In this document: piece after piece, positions 50,828 through 57,708 of the stretch
Layout of the letters: each line of letters starts with the position of its first letter
How positions within the stretch are numbered: position 1 is the first letter of the stretch
Made by a program: the position numbers and the translations under genes
NCBI GenBank assembly: GCA_002790095.1
Contig: PFUL01000194.1
Location: 1-64,000, forward strand
DNA: 64,000 nt
From: Elusimicrobia bacterium CG_4_9_14_3_um_filter_62_55
Lineage (GTDB): Bacteria > Elusimicrobiota > Elusimicrobia > UBA1565
Reading direction: 5' to 3'
Notes under the pieces: model-generated
Told to the model about the DNA's origin: nothing
Databases searched by the model: none
Seen by the model: only the letters and a program-made list of their open reading frames with translations

Positions 50828-51109
50828 ATGCCTAAAGCGATTTGGAACGGAGCCGTCGTCGCGCAGTCCGAAGACACCGTCGTCGTCGAAGGTAATCACT
50901 ATTTCCCGGAAAGCGCGTTGCGCAAGGAATATTTCGTGAGCAGCCCCACGACCACCGTCTGCGGCTGGAAGGGAACTGCCGGCTACTATTCCCTCGTCGT
51001 CGCAGGGAAGACGAATTCGGACGCCGCGTGGTACTACGCGCAGCCCAAGGAGGCCGCCGAGCAGATCAAGGGCCGCGTCGCCTTCTGGAAAGGCGTCGAA
51101 GTCGCATAA
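50828..51109 (+). CDS. DUF427 family protein
   Basis: A 93-residue small beta-rich cytosolic protein. The family signatures are clear: [24 protein letters not shown], then [19 protein letters not shown] and [27 protein letters not shown]. The function of DUF427 is not established; it often sits alone. GGGAGTG lies 5 nt before the ATG. It is convergent with the STAS-like gene, 7 nt apart. Confidence 0.92.
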   Translation: MPKAIWNGAVVAQSEDTVVVEGNHYFPESALRKEYFVSSPTTTVCGWKGTAGYYSLVVAGKTNSDAAWYYAQPKEAAEQIKGRVAFWKGVEVA

Positions 51110-51116
51110 AGCTTCG

Positions 51117-51383
51117 TCAAGGCGCGTCGACGACCCTTAACGATTCAATGACGGAGGGATTTCTCGTCGGAAGGCAGACAACCCGGTCCGTTCCGTATTC
51201 GGCGCGAAGCGAGGCGAGGACTTCATCGAGCCAAGAGGGACCGACCGACAACACGCCGTCGAAATCCAGTTCTATCGTTTCGTCGTCGGCAGGCTTGACG
51301 GTCGCTTTCATGGCCAACGCAGCCTCGCGGCCGGCGGGCCGAGAGGTCAGAATCTGACCGTATTTCTTCAACTCAACTCTCAT
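51117..51383 (-). CDS. STAS-like DUF4325 protein
   Basis: 88 residues. [19 protein letters not shown], then [28 protein letters not shown] matches the DUF4325 STAS-like pattern (SR..A, LDF.GV..., F.DEL). It starts in an ATGA overlap with the upstream HTH-ATPase gene. STAS-type and GHKL-type proteins commonly form anti-sigma/antagonist pairs; here the pair could control a partner, but no sigma factor is adjacent. Confidence 0.8.
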   Translation of the reverse strand: MRVELKKYGQILTSRPAGREAALAMKATVKPADDETIELDFDGVLSVGPSWLDEVLASLRAEYGTDRVVCLPTRNPSVIESLRVVDAP

Positions 51384-52147
51384 TTCAAACTCCATACGAT
51401 CAAGGTGACGGTGCCCTCGGACTCGGGAAAGCGCGCAAGTTCCGACCTGCACTCCATGCCGAATTCCCCGTAGTCCACCAGGCCGGAACCGGAACGACAA
51501 GCCAGTCCGCGATGATGGCTTCCCGTTATAATGTTCCTGACGTATTTTAGACCGTTGCCGCGTCTTTCCGGAGCTCGACCCGACAAGATTTTCTCGAAGG
51601 CGACGGTCAGCGCCGACTGAGCCTCTATAATCGTCGGATCGACTCGGGCCAGCGACTTCAGGATGCCTTGGCCGCGATCGGCAATGCAAATCCACAGGCG
51701 GCGGCCCGTGACCTGGATTTGATACCAGCACCCGGGGGCATCCTTCCAACTGCCGAGATTATGGTCAAAGCTGTTGTTTCCGATCTCACCGACCGCGGCG
51801 ATCACCAGCGACTGGTCATCCTCGCTCAAGCCGGTCTTAGTCAGCCGCGGCAGCCTGCCCGCGAACGAGTCGCGCGTTTCGCAAATGAGATCGGGAGGGC
51901 TCTCCGAAGGAGCTGCGCGCGCGCCGTACCATCCCGCGACTTGCTGCAACTGCGGTTTTCCGGCTATGAAATATCGGACCCTGGGACCCGCTCCTCGACG
52001 CTCAAGCAGACCTTTCCCCAACAGGCTCTTTAGATGGCGATGAATCGCCTGAGGGGTCAGTGCTAAAGCCTGGATCAAATCAGAGGGACGAGTTCCACTT
52101 TGCTTCTCTATGATCTCCATGATGCGTGCGCGAGTAGCAGTCTTCAT
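51380..52147 (-). CDS. HTH-ATPase regulator (winged helix fused to GHKL ATPase)
   Basis: 255 residues. The N-terminal winged helix (about 1-65, RARIMEIIEKQSGTRPSDLIQALALTPQAIHRHLKSLLGKGLL pattern) is ArsR/MarR-like. The C-terminal half is an anti-sigma-type HATPase with N-box AAVGEIGNNSFDHN, DRGQGI and RRGNGLKYVRNI. It is followed by a STAS-like partner. A 23-bp palindrome overlaps its promoter, so autoregulation through the HTH is likely. The -10 TATACT ends 12 nt before the ATG and no Shine-Dalgarno is visible. Comparable HTH-ATPase/DUF4325 pairs are known but not functionally explained. Confidence 0.83.
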   Translation of the reverse strand: MKTATRARIMEIIEKQSGTRPSDLIQALALTPQAIHRHLKSLLGKGLLERRGAGPRVRYFIAGKPQLQQVAGWYGARAAPSESPPDLICETRDSFAGRLPRLTKTGLSEDDQSLVIAAVGEIGNNSFDHNLGSWKDAPGCWYQIQVTGRRLWICIADRGQGILKSLARVDPTIIEAQSALTVAFEKILSGRAPERRGNGLKYVRNIITGSHHRGLACRSGSGLVDYGEFGMECRSELARFPESEGTVTLIVWSLK

Positions 52148-52150
52148 AGA

Positions 52151-52173
52151 TTATAGTTTAGTATAAACTATAA
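52151..52173. promoter_or_regulatory. 23-bp perfect palindrome, operator of the HTH-ATPase gene
   Basis: TTATAGTTTA and TAAACTATAA, exact 10-nt arms around GTA, 3 nt upstream of the ATG at 52147. A further half-site CTATAAAC follows at 52174-52181. It overlaps the -10 hexamer. Confidence 0.85.
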
Positions 52174-52188
52174 CTATAAACATGTCCA
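52160..52188 (-). promoter_or_regulatory. Promoter of the HTH-ATPase/STAS-like pair
   Basis: On the minus strand TGGACA (52183-52188), 17-nt spacer, TATACT (52160-52165). The expected start point is a few bases before the ATG, so the message would be leaderless or nearly so. Confidence 0.6.
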
Positions 52189-52203
52189 CTCCCCCCATGA
52201 GAT

Positions 52204-52235
52204 GACGGCGACGGGCCCAAGAGCCCGTTGCCGTC
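52204..52235. terminator. Hairpin downstream of the ECF operon
   Basis: 13-bp arms (GACGGC-ACGGGC and complement, one G-T pair) around a six-base loop. TCTTTG follows on the plus strand; no T-run on the minus strand. It lies 20 nt after the end of the His-Pro-rich protein gene. Confidence 0.55.
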
Positions 52236-52254
52236 TCTTTGAGCGCGCGTAATT

Positions 52255-52809
52255 TTAGTGAGGATGTTCCGGGTGTTCTTTGCCGCCCGCTTTCGGGTGC
52301 TCGGCGCTCTTCTTTTCAGATTCTACCGGAACGCGCTGATTCGCCGCGTTGTAGGTGTAGCGGGGCTTCCCCTCGAGCTTGTGCACGGGAATCTCATCGA
52401 CGACGAATTCTCCCGCGGCGTTTCGCGACACGAAGAAATCGAGATCGAGCCTCTTTTTCTTTCCCTTTCCGACCGTCTCGAAGTCGGCGCAGGCGAAGAA
52501 CTCGTTCTCGCCCAACCGGGCGATGCGCTTCTTGTGGATTTTGACGAGCTTCAAATCCCAGGTCTTGTCGAGCTCCGCGTCATGAACTCGAAAGGCGCCC
52601 TCTTCCTTGCGCTTCGCCTCGACATAGTCCTCGACCGCCGTCACGAACGCCCCCATCGTTTTCTTGTCCTTCACCCATTGCTTGGCCGACGCCTTCGATT
52701 TCTTCGGATGCTCCTTCTTCCCCGTCGGGTGCTCCTTCGGATGCTCGCCCGCCCACGCCGTTCCCGTCAAGGCCAAGGCTGCGGCAAGCGCCGCTATCTT
52801 CATGCTCAT
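52255..52809 (-). CDS. Exported His-Pro-rich (EHP repeat) protein, function unknown
   Basis: 184 residues. Signal peptide MSMKIAALAAALALTGTAWA. Six EHP triplets frame the protein: three just after the signal (GEHPKEHPTGKKEHPKK) and three at the end (AEHPKAGGKEHPEHPH). The middle (about 45-160) is a compact charged domain with WDLKLVKIHKKRIARLGENEFFACADF and FVSRNAAGEFVVDEIPVHK. The repeated histidines suggest metal binding or buffering in the periplasm. It overlaps the transglutaminase-like gene by ATGA, with GGAGG before it, and is the last gene of the sigma-factor operon. Confidence 0.78.
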   Translation of the reverse strand: MSMKIAALAAALALTGTAWAGEHPKEHPTGKKEHPKKSKASAKQWVKDKKTMGAFVTAVEDYVEAKRKEEGAFRVHDAELDKTWDLKLVKIHKKRIARLGENEFFACADFETVGKGKKKRLDLDFFVSRNAAGEFVVDEIPVHKLEGKPRYTYNAANQRVPVESEKKSAEHPKAGGKEHPEHPH

Positions 52810-53795
52810 GTGCGTCCTCCATCATCAATAGCGCGGAATGTACGGACAAAATCGAAACGCCGCAGCGGAAGACCGTCCGCCTCGATATAGGGCCTGTCGA
52901 AATAGTTAAGGGGCTTGCCCGTCATGCCGGGAAGGCGAAGCTCCCGCCCGGTTGCGACGAGAACCCGGTTCGCGTCGAGACGCCCGAAATAATAGTCGCT
53001 CCGTTCGGGGTGCTTCCAGGCTTCCGAGATGTCCACCGGGATCCAGCCGCGCCCCTCGGCGTAGAATTCGGCCCAACAGTGATAACCCTTGATATCCCCC
53101 GAACTCGCCGCGGGAAGGGAGTAGCCCATTTTAAAGCGCGCGGGGATGCGTTCCGCGCGCGCCAGCGCGATAAACAGGGAATGAAAATCCGTGCAATTTC
53201 CCTTGCCGACCCGGCACGCTCGGAGAACGTCCCCGCGCCCCCAACCCGCTTCACGCTTGTCGTACTCCATGCGCGCGAGTACCCGGCGATAGAGGCGGCG
53301 CGCTTTCTCCACGGGATCGCCCGCTTCCCCGACGGCTTCCCGGGCGATCGCGCGCACCTCGTCGTTGATCACGACGAGCCCGCGCGCCGAGGCGTCAAGC
53401 GCCGCATCGGGTTTAGGCAAAGGCGCCGCCCTGTCCTGCTCGCGGCGCGTGATGCGGTAGCGCAGCGTCACTTCCAAAGGCCCGGCGCCCCCCGGCTGCG
53501 CCGCGAAATACAAAACCGGGTTTCCGAAATCGGGCTCCCGCCGAGAGATCGCGCGGATCTCCGAATCGACGGAAAGCAGCAAGACTTGCTGGAATTCATC
53601 GGCCTGCGGTTGCGGCAGCCAAACACGGAGCGAGCGCCCCTCGGGAGAGGCCGGGACGCGTAGAATTTCGGTCACCTCAATGTCGCGCACAGGCGGGGGA
53701 CTCGGAGATAGCGCAAAACGCCACGCCGCCGCCGCCGCGACGCAAGCGATGGCAAAGCCGACCACCCGGAAGCTGCTTCGCCCGTAGTTCGGCAT
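52806..53795 (-). CDS. Exported/membrane-anchored transglutaminase-like protein
   Basis: 329 residues. One N-terminal helix (VVGFAIACVAAAAAWRFAL) as signal or anchor. Residues 35-130 form a beta-sandwich (VTEILRVPASPEGRSLRVWLPQP), and 150-320 a transglutaminase-like core with the triad Cys in GNCTDFHSLF, His in YHCWAEFY and Asp in WIPVDISEAW. Bacterial members are usually cysteine proteases or peptidoglycan/protein-modifying enzymes. It sits between the anti-sigma gene (1-nt overlap) and the EHP protein (ATGA), so it is part of the ECF regulon. Confidence 0.88.
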   Translation of the reverse strand: MPNYGRSSFRVVGFAIACVAAAAAWRFALSPSPPPVRDIEVTEILRVPASPEGRSLRVWLPQPQADEFQQVLLLSVDSEIRAISRREPDFGNPVLYFAAQPGGAGPLEVTLRYRITRREQDRAAPLPKPDAALDASARGLVVINDEVRAIAREAVGEAGDPVEKARRLYRRVLARMEYDKREAGWGRGDVLRACRVGKGNCTDFHSLFIALARAERIPARFKMGYSLPAASSGDIKGYHCWAEFYAEGRGWIPVDISEAWKHPERSDYYFGRLDANRVLVATGRELRLPGMTGKPLNYFDRPYIEADGLPLRRFDFVRTFRAIDDGGRT

Positions 53796-54019
53796 CAGTC
53801 CCTGATTCTGCGCCGAAGCGCCTCAACCCGTGCCGGGTCGGGCGCCATGCCCCAGCGCCTGCGGGCCGCCTTGCCCAACAACTCCATCTGACGGGCGAAG
53901 AGGCCGCAAGGCCAGCACATCGCGAAATGGACGCGAAGACCGACGCGCTTCCACAAGGGCGCGTTGTCGTACTCCCCTTCCGCCAAACGGCGGACGATGT
54001 CCCGACAGGGGACGATCAT
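53795..54019 (-). CDS. Zinc-binding anti-sigma factor (ZAS-type, soluble)
   Basis: 74 residues from ATG 54019. HFAMCWPCGLF supplies the HxxxCxxC zinc motif of ZAS anti-sigma factors, with an N-terminal helix (DIVRRLAEGEYDNAPLWKRV) and a basic C-terminus. There is no membrane helix, so it would be a cytosolic redox- or zinc-sensing type. It overlaps the sigma gene by ATGA and is the evident partner. Confidence 0.82.
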   Translation of the reverse strand: MIVPCRDIVRRLAEGEYDNAPLWKRVGLRVHFAMCWPCGLFARQMELLGKAARRRWGMAPDPARVEALRRRIRD

Positions 54020-54555
54020 GACGGACGGTCCTCCCACTTGCGTTCCAGGCAGTCGCGCAGTCCGGCGCGGGCACGAAACAGCAAGACTCGCAAGTGAGTG
54101 GGTTTAATCTCCAAGGCGTTACAGATTTCCTCGGAGGACATACGCTCGACCTCTTTGAGGAAAAACGCCGCTTTTTGCTGCTGCACGAGATCGTCGAGAC
54201 AGCCGGCGATCAGCGACTCCGTTTCCACGGACAGAACCTCTTCATCGGGGCCCCGCGGAGGACTTTGCCACATTCCCCGCCGCGAGAACCGCTCGGCGAA
54301 CGCTCCTTCGATGGGATCGACCGCCGTTTCGCGAGCGGATTTCCGGGAACGCTCCAGGTTCTTTTTGTAGAGGATGCCGTATAGAAAAGTGCGAACGGAG
54401 GAACGCCCCTCGAAGCGGCCGCGAACTTCCAGGAAGGTCTTAAAAGTCTCCTGAACCAGATCTTCCGCGTCGCCCCCGGAAAGGCCGAACCCGATCGCCG
54501 CCCGGAGCAAGTATCCGGCGTGCTCCTCGATGATGCGAGTTGTTTCCTGGGTCAC
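54016..54555 (-). CDS. ECF sigma factor
   Basis: About 179 residues from GTG 54555. Region 2 at about 10-75 (AIGFGLSGGDAEDLVQETFKTFLE, SSVRTFLYGILYKKNLERSRK) and region 4 at about 115-170 (LVQQQKAAFFLKEVERMSSEEICNALEIKPTHLRVLLFRARAGLRDCL). A longer frame to 54603 exists, but an extended -10 TGCTAGAAT ends 5 nt before this GTG. It heads a four-gene operon with anti-sigma, transglutaminase-like and EHP proteins. Autoregulation is likely for an ECF factor, but I do not see a separate ECF-type -35. Confidence 0.88.
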   Translation of the reverse strand: MTQETTRIIEEHAGYLLRAAIGFGLSGGDAEDLVQETFKTFLEVRGRFEGRSSVRTFLYGILYKKNLERSRKSARETAVDPIEGAFAERFSRRGMWQSPPRGPDEEVLSVETESLIAGCLDDLVQQQKAAFFLKEVERMSSEEICNALEIKPTHLRVLLFRARAGLRDCLERKWEDRPS

Positions 54556-54560
54556 AGCCG

Positions 54561-54569
54561 ATTCTAGCA
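54561..54569 (-). promoter_or_regulatory. Extended -10 promoter element TGCTAGAAT of the ECF operon
   Basis: TGC-TAGAAT on the minus strand, ending 5 nt before GTG 54555; transcription would begin at or next to the start codon. The same nine bases precede the peroxiredoxin gene. Confidence 0.5.
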
Positions 54570-54617
54570 CTTCGCCCCGTAACGCCGGAGGCCGGGCGAA
54601 CACTCATGGAGGCCCTA

Positions 54618-54626
54618 TGCTATCCT
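54618..54626 (+). promoter_or_regulatory. Extended -10 promoter element TGCTATCCT of the VTT-protein gene
   Basis: TGC-TATCCT lies 8 nt before ATG 54635, divergent from the ECF operon promoter. If it is used, ATG 54635 is the start and the message is leaderless; if ATG 54617 is used, the promoter must be elsewhere. Confidence 0.4.
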
Positions 54627-54634
54627 CACAGACG

Positions 54635-55330
54635 ATGCGCCCAGCCCTCTGGAAACCCGCCGCCGCGATCTTCGGCGTAGTCGTCCTGTTCATCACGCTG
54701 CGGGCGGCAAACGCCCCCGCGCTTCTGACGCGCGCGCTTGACGCAATCGCCGGGCTCGGACCGCTCGGACCGCTCCTGTTTATTCTCCTTTACATCGCCG
54801 CGACGGTCGCATTTTTGCCGGGTTCAATTCTCACGTTGGGCGCAGGCGCGGTGTTCGGGGTATTATGGGGCACGGTCTTCGTGTCGGTCGCCTCGACGAC
54901 CGGGGCGACCGCGGCGTTTCTGGCAGGGCGCTATCTGGCCCGAGACTGGGTCGCGAAAAAATTGGAGGCCTTTCCGAAATTCAAGGCCGTTGACGAGGCG
55001 GTCGCCGAAGGGGGCGGAAAAGTCGTCTTCCTAGTGCGCCTCTCCCCGGCGTTCCCCTTTAATCTGCTCAACTACGCCTTCGGCCTGACGAAGGTCCGAC
55101 TGCGAGACTACATCTTGCCCTCCTGGGCCGGCATGCTGCCCGGAACGGTGCTCTACGTCTATCTCGGTTCGCTCGCCGGGGATTTGGCGACGCTCGGTGC
55201 GGGCGGACGCGCGAAGACGCCCGCCGAATGGGCGCTGTACGCGGTGGGGCTTCTCGCCACCGTCGGGGTCACCGTTTACGTGACCAAGCTCGCCCGCAAG
55301 GCCCTTAAGGAGAAAATCGATGAGTCCTGA
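54635..55330 (+). CDS. VTT-domain (TVP38/TMEM64, DedA-like) membrane protein
   Basis: About 231 residues with five or six helices. The VTT/SNARE-associated signatures are FLPGSILTLGAGAVFG, GTVFVSVASTTGATAAFLAGRY and VVFLVRLSPAFPFNLLNYAFGLTKV, then LPSWAGMLPGTVLYVYLGS. These proteins scramble or move lipids or other substrates in membranes. Two starts are possible: ATG 54617, preceded by GGAGG, and ATG 54635, 8 nt after an extended -10. It overlaps the next gene by 11 nt; VTT proteins are often linked or fused to mercuric-reductase-like enzymes, as here. Confidence 0.88.
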   Translation: MRPALWKPAAAIFGVVVLFITLRAANAPALLTRALDAIAGLGPLGPLLFILLYIAATVAFLPGSILTLGAGAVFGVLWGTVFVSVASTTGATAAFLAGRYLARDWVAKKLEAFPKFKAVDEAVAEGGGKVVFLVRLSPAFPFNLLNYAFGLTKVRLRDYILPSWAGMLPGTVLYVYLGSLAGDLATLGAGGRAKTPAEWALYAVGLLATVGVTVYVTKLARKALKEKIDES

Positions 55331-56864
55331 AACCCTCGAAGGAAGCGAGCCGCTGCTTTTGCCCGACGACAAGCACAACCGGAAGACGGTCTCGAATGTC
55401 CACCCGAGCGATTGGATGAATCCGGAGCCCTCCGGAACCTATCACCTGGTCGTGCTGGGCGCCGGCACGGCCGGGCTCATTTCGGCGATCGGCTCGGCGG
55501 GGTTGGGCGCGAAGGTCGCCCTCGTCGAGAAGCACTTGATGGGCGGCGACTGCCTCAATGTCGGCTGCGTGCCGTCCAAGGGTCTGCTCCGCGCCGCGCG
55601 GGCGTACGCCGAGGTCCGCGACGCCGACGGGTTCGGGGTCCGCGTCCCCGATGGGACGCGCGTCGACTTTCCCGCCGTCATGGAGCGCATGCGCCGCCTG
55701 CGCGCCCGCATCTCCGACAATGACGGCGCGAGACGCTACCGCGACGCCGGCGTCGATGTATTCCTGGGGCACGGAAAATTCACCGGACCGGATTCTCTTG
55801 TGGTGGACGGAAAAACGCTCCGCTTCAAAAAGGCCGTGATCGCGACCGGCGCGCGCGCCGCGGCGCCGCCGATTCCGGGACTCGCGGAGGCCGGCTACCT
55901 CACCAACGAGACCGTTTTCTCTCTCACCGAACTTCCGAAACGGCTCGCGATCATCGGGGCCGGGCCGATCGGCTGCGAATTGGCACAGGCCTTCGCGCGC
56001 TTCGGGTCTCAGGTGCACCTGATCGAGTCCGCCGACCATATTCTGATTCGCGAGGATCCGGACGCCGCGGCCGTCGTCGAGAAATCGCTCATCCGCGACG
56101 GGGTAGACCTCGTTTGCTGCGGCGCCCTTCGTTCCGTTTCCAAACGGGGAGCGGACAAGGTCCTGTCTCTGGAAGCCCACGGGGACAAGCGCGAACTCGT
56201 CGTCGACGAGATCCTCGTCGGCGTCGGCCGGGCGCCGAACGTGGAGAGCATCGGCTTGGAAGCGGCGGGAGTCGCGTTCGATCCCCGCGTCGGCATCACC
56301 GTGGACGAAACGCTGCGCACCGCCAATCCGGCGATCTTCGCCGCCGGCGATGTTTGCTTCCCCTATAAGTTCACGCACACCGCCGAGGCGCTGGCGAAGA
56401 TCGTCATACAGAACGCACTGTTCGCCCCGCTCCCGTTTCTTTGCAAGAAGACGAGCGCTCTCACGATCCCGTGGACGACCTACACGGACCCGGAAATCGC
56501 GCATGTCGGGATGTATGAGAAAGACGCCCGGGATCGCGGTATTGCGGTCAAGACGATCGTCGAACCTCTTAAAGACGTGGACCGCGCGATCCTCGACGGA
56601 GAAGACGACGGCTTCGTAAAGATCCATTACGAGGACGGCACCGACCGCATTTTAGGCGCGACCCTCGTCGCCAAGCACGCCGGGGAAATGATCTCGGAAC
56701 TCACGCTGGCGATGACCGCCGGAGTCGGGCTGGGGACGCTCGCCGATACGATACACCCCTATCCCACCCAGGCCGAGGCGATCAAGCGCGCCGCCGGGCA
56801 ATGGAAGCGAACGAAGCTGACTCCCTTCGTTAAATCGTTGTTTAAATGGTGGCTGGGCGACTAA
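55320..56864 (+). CDS. Pyridine nucleotide-disulfide oxidoreductase (mercuric reductase-like)
   Basis: 514 residues. An N-terminal extension (about 40 residues, HPSDWMNPEPSG) precedes the FAD loop VVLGAGTAGLISAIGSAGLGA, the redox-active disulfide GGDCLNVGCVPSKGLLRAA, the NAD(P) loop AIIGAGPIGCELAQAFARFG and the second FAD motif ANPAIFAAGDVC. The C-terminal dimerisation domain has TYTDPEIAHVGMYE and TIHPYPTQAEAIKRAA. The CLNVGC pair and HPYPT resemble the MerA/dihydrolipoamide dehydrogenase group. There is no NmerA domain or vicinal C-terminal cysteine pair, so mercury reduction is not indicated. AAGGAG precedes the ATG. Confidence 0.92.
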   Translation: MSPETLEGSEPLLLPDDKHNRKTVSNVHPSDWMNPEPSGTYHLVVLGAGTAGLISAIGSAGLGAKVALVEKHLMGGDCLNVGCVPSKGLLRAARAYAEVRDADGFGVRVPDGTRVDFPAVMERMRRLRARISDNDGARRYRDAGVDVFLGHGKFTGPDSLVVDGKTLRFKKAVIATGARAAAPPIPGLAEAGYLTNETVFSLTELPKRLAIIGAGPIGCELAQAFARFGSQVHLIESADHILIREDPDAAAVVEKSLIRDGVDLVCCGALRSVSKRGADKVLSLEAHGDKRELVVDEILVGVGRAPNVESIGLEAAGVAFDPRVGITVDETLRTANPAIFAAGDVCFPYKFTHTAEALAKIVIQNALFAPLPFLCKKTSALTIPWTTYTDPEIAHVGMYEKDARDRGIAVKTIVEPLKDVDRAILDGEDDGFVKIHYEDGTDRILGATLVAKHAGEMISELTLAMTAGVGLGTLADTIHPYPTQAEAIKRAAGQWKRTKLTPFVKSLFKWWLGD

Positions 56865-57707
56865 TCACTCAAAATCGAAACTGACGCCCAAATTCCAGTA
56901 GGCCTCGCGTTCGAGGTGGAACTGGCCGAACTCGGACCACCCGTCGAAATGTCCGAGGTGAACCCGGAACGCGCGAATCACCTTCGGGGCCCCGATCCGC
57001 AGGCCGATCTCGCTGTTGGAACTGATGTTCCACTGATTGCGGCCCCGCGACTTGAAATCCTGCGCGAGGTAAACCCAGCATTGATGATCCGGAATCCAAC
57101 CCAGATCCTGCGAGCGGATCTCAGCCCCCCACTGCAGGTCCCCCTGCTGAGCCTTCGGAATCGAATGCATCAGCAGCATCCCGCCGCCGTAAACACGCGC
57201 GTTTAACGGCAGGTCCCACGCGGCCATCACCCGCACGCCCTCGGTCGAGAAGCGAAAGCCGGTGCTTCCCGTGCGGCGGATGTAGTCGTCGCCGAGATGG
57301 GAGCTTTCGTGAAAGATCATCACGCGACCGGAGAATCGCCCGTTGCGGACGACCAACGGCGCGTTAATGAAAAAATCGATGGTTTGAAATTCGTTGACGC
57401 TCCCGGAAAGCTTGAACCGGGAGTACCCCATCCCTTCCAGGTTGATCTGCCACACCCAATCCCCGCGGCTCCAGCGCGCCAAGCCCCAGGTACTGCCCAA
57501 CGCCGCGTCGCTCAGATTCAGGCCGCCGTTGCGGTAGTAGCGCGCGGTCGTCTGCGCCTGCCGCGGATCGGCGAGGACGCGCGTAAAGAGCTGATCGGTT
57601 TCCGGGACGACGCCGTACATAAAGGAAGCGTCGCCGGCCCGCGCGCCGCCGACGGGGAGCAACAGAGACAGTAAAATAAACGCAGTCGAGCATCTCACGA
57701 ACGGCAT
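56865..57707 (-). CDS. DUF1207 family exported protein
   Basis: 280 residues. Signal peptide CSTAFILLSLLLPVGGARA. The family features are LFTRVLADPRQAQTTARYY, then repeated strand pairs (WVWQINLEGMGYSRF, RVMIFHESSHLGDDYI, VYGGGMLLMHSIPK) ending WNLGVSFDFE, a barrel-like terminus; I infer an outer-membrane barrel. Function unknown. GAGGAG precedes the ATG, which is one base after the stop of the DUF255 gene. Convergent with the oxidoreductase, with no gap. Confidence 0.83.
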   Translation of the reverse strand: MPFVRCSTAFILLSLLLPVGGARAGDASFMYGVVPETDQLFTRVLADPRQAQTTARYYRNGGLNLSDAALGSTWGLARWSRGDWVWQINLEGMGYSRFKLSGSVNEFQTIDFFINAPLVVRNGRFSGRVMIFHESSHLGDDYIRRTGSTGFRFSTEGVRVMAAWDLPLNARVYGGGMLLMHSIPKAQQGDLQWGAEIRSQDLGWIPDHQCWVYLAQDFKSRGRNQWNISSNSEIGLRIGAPKVIRAFRVHLGHFDGWSEFGQFHLEREAYWNLGVSFDFE

Positions 57708-57708
57708 C

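Noticed and set aside
55320..56864. Mercury-resistance operon (merA)
   Set aside because: The enzyme lacks the N-terminal heavy-metal domain and C-terminal cysteine pair, and no merR, merT or merP is present.
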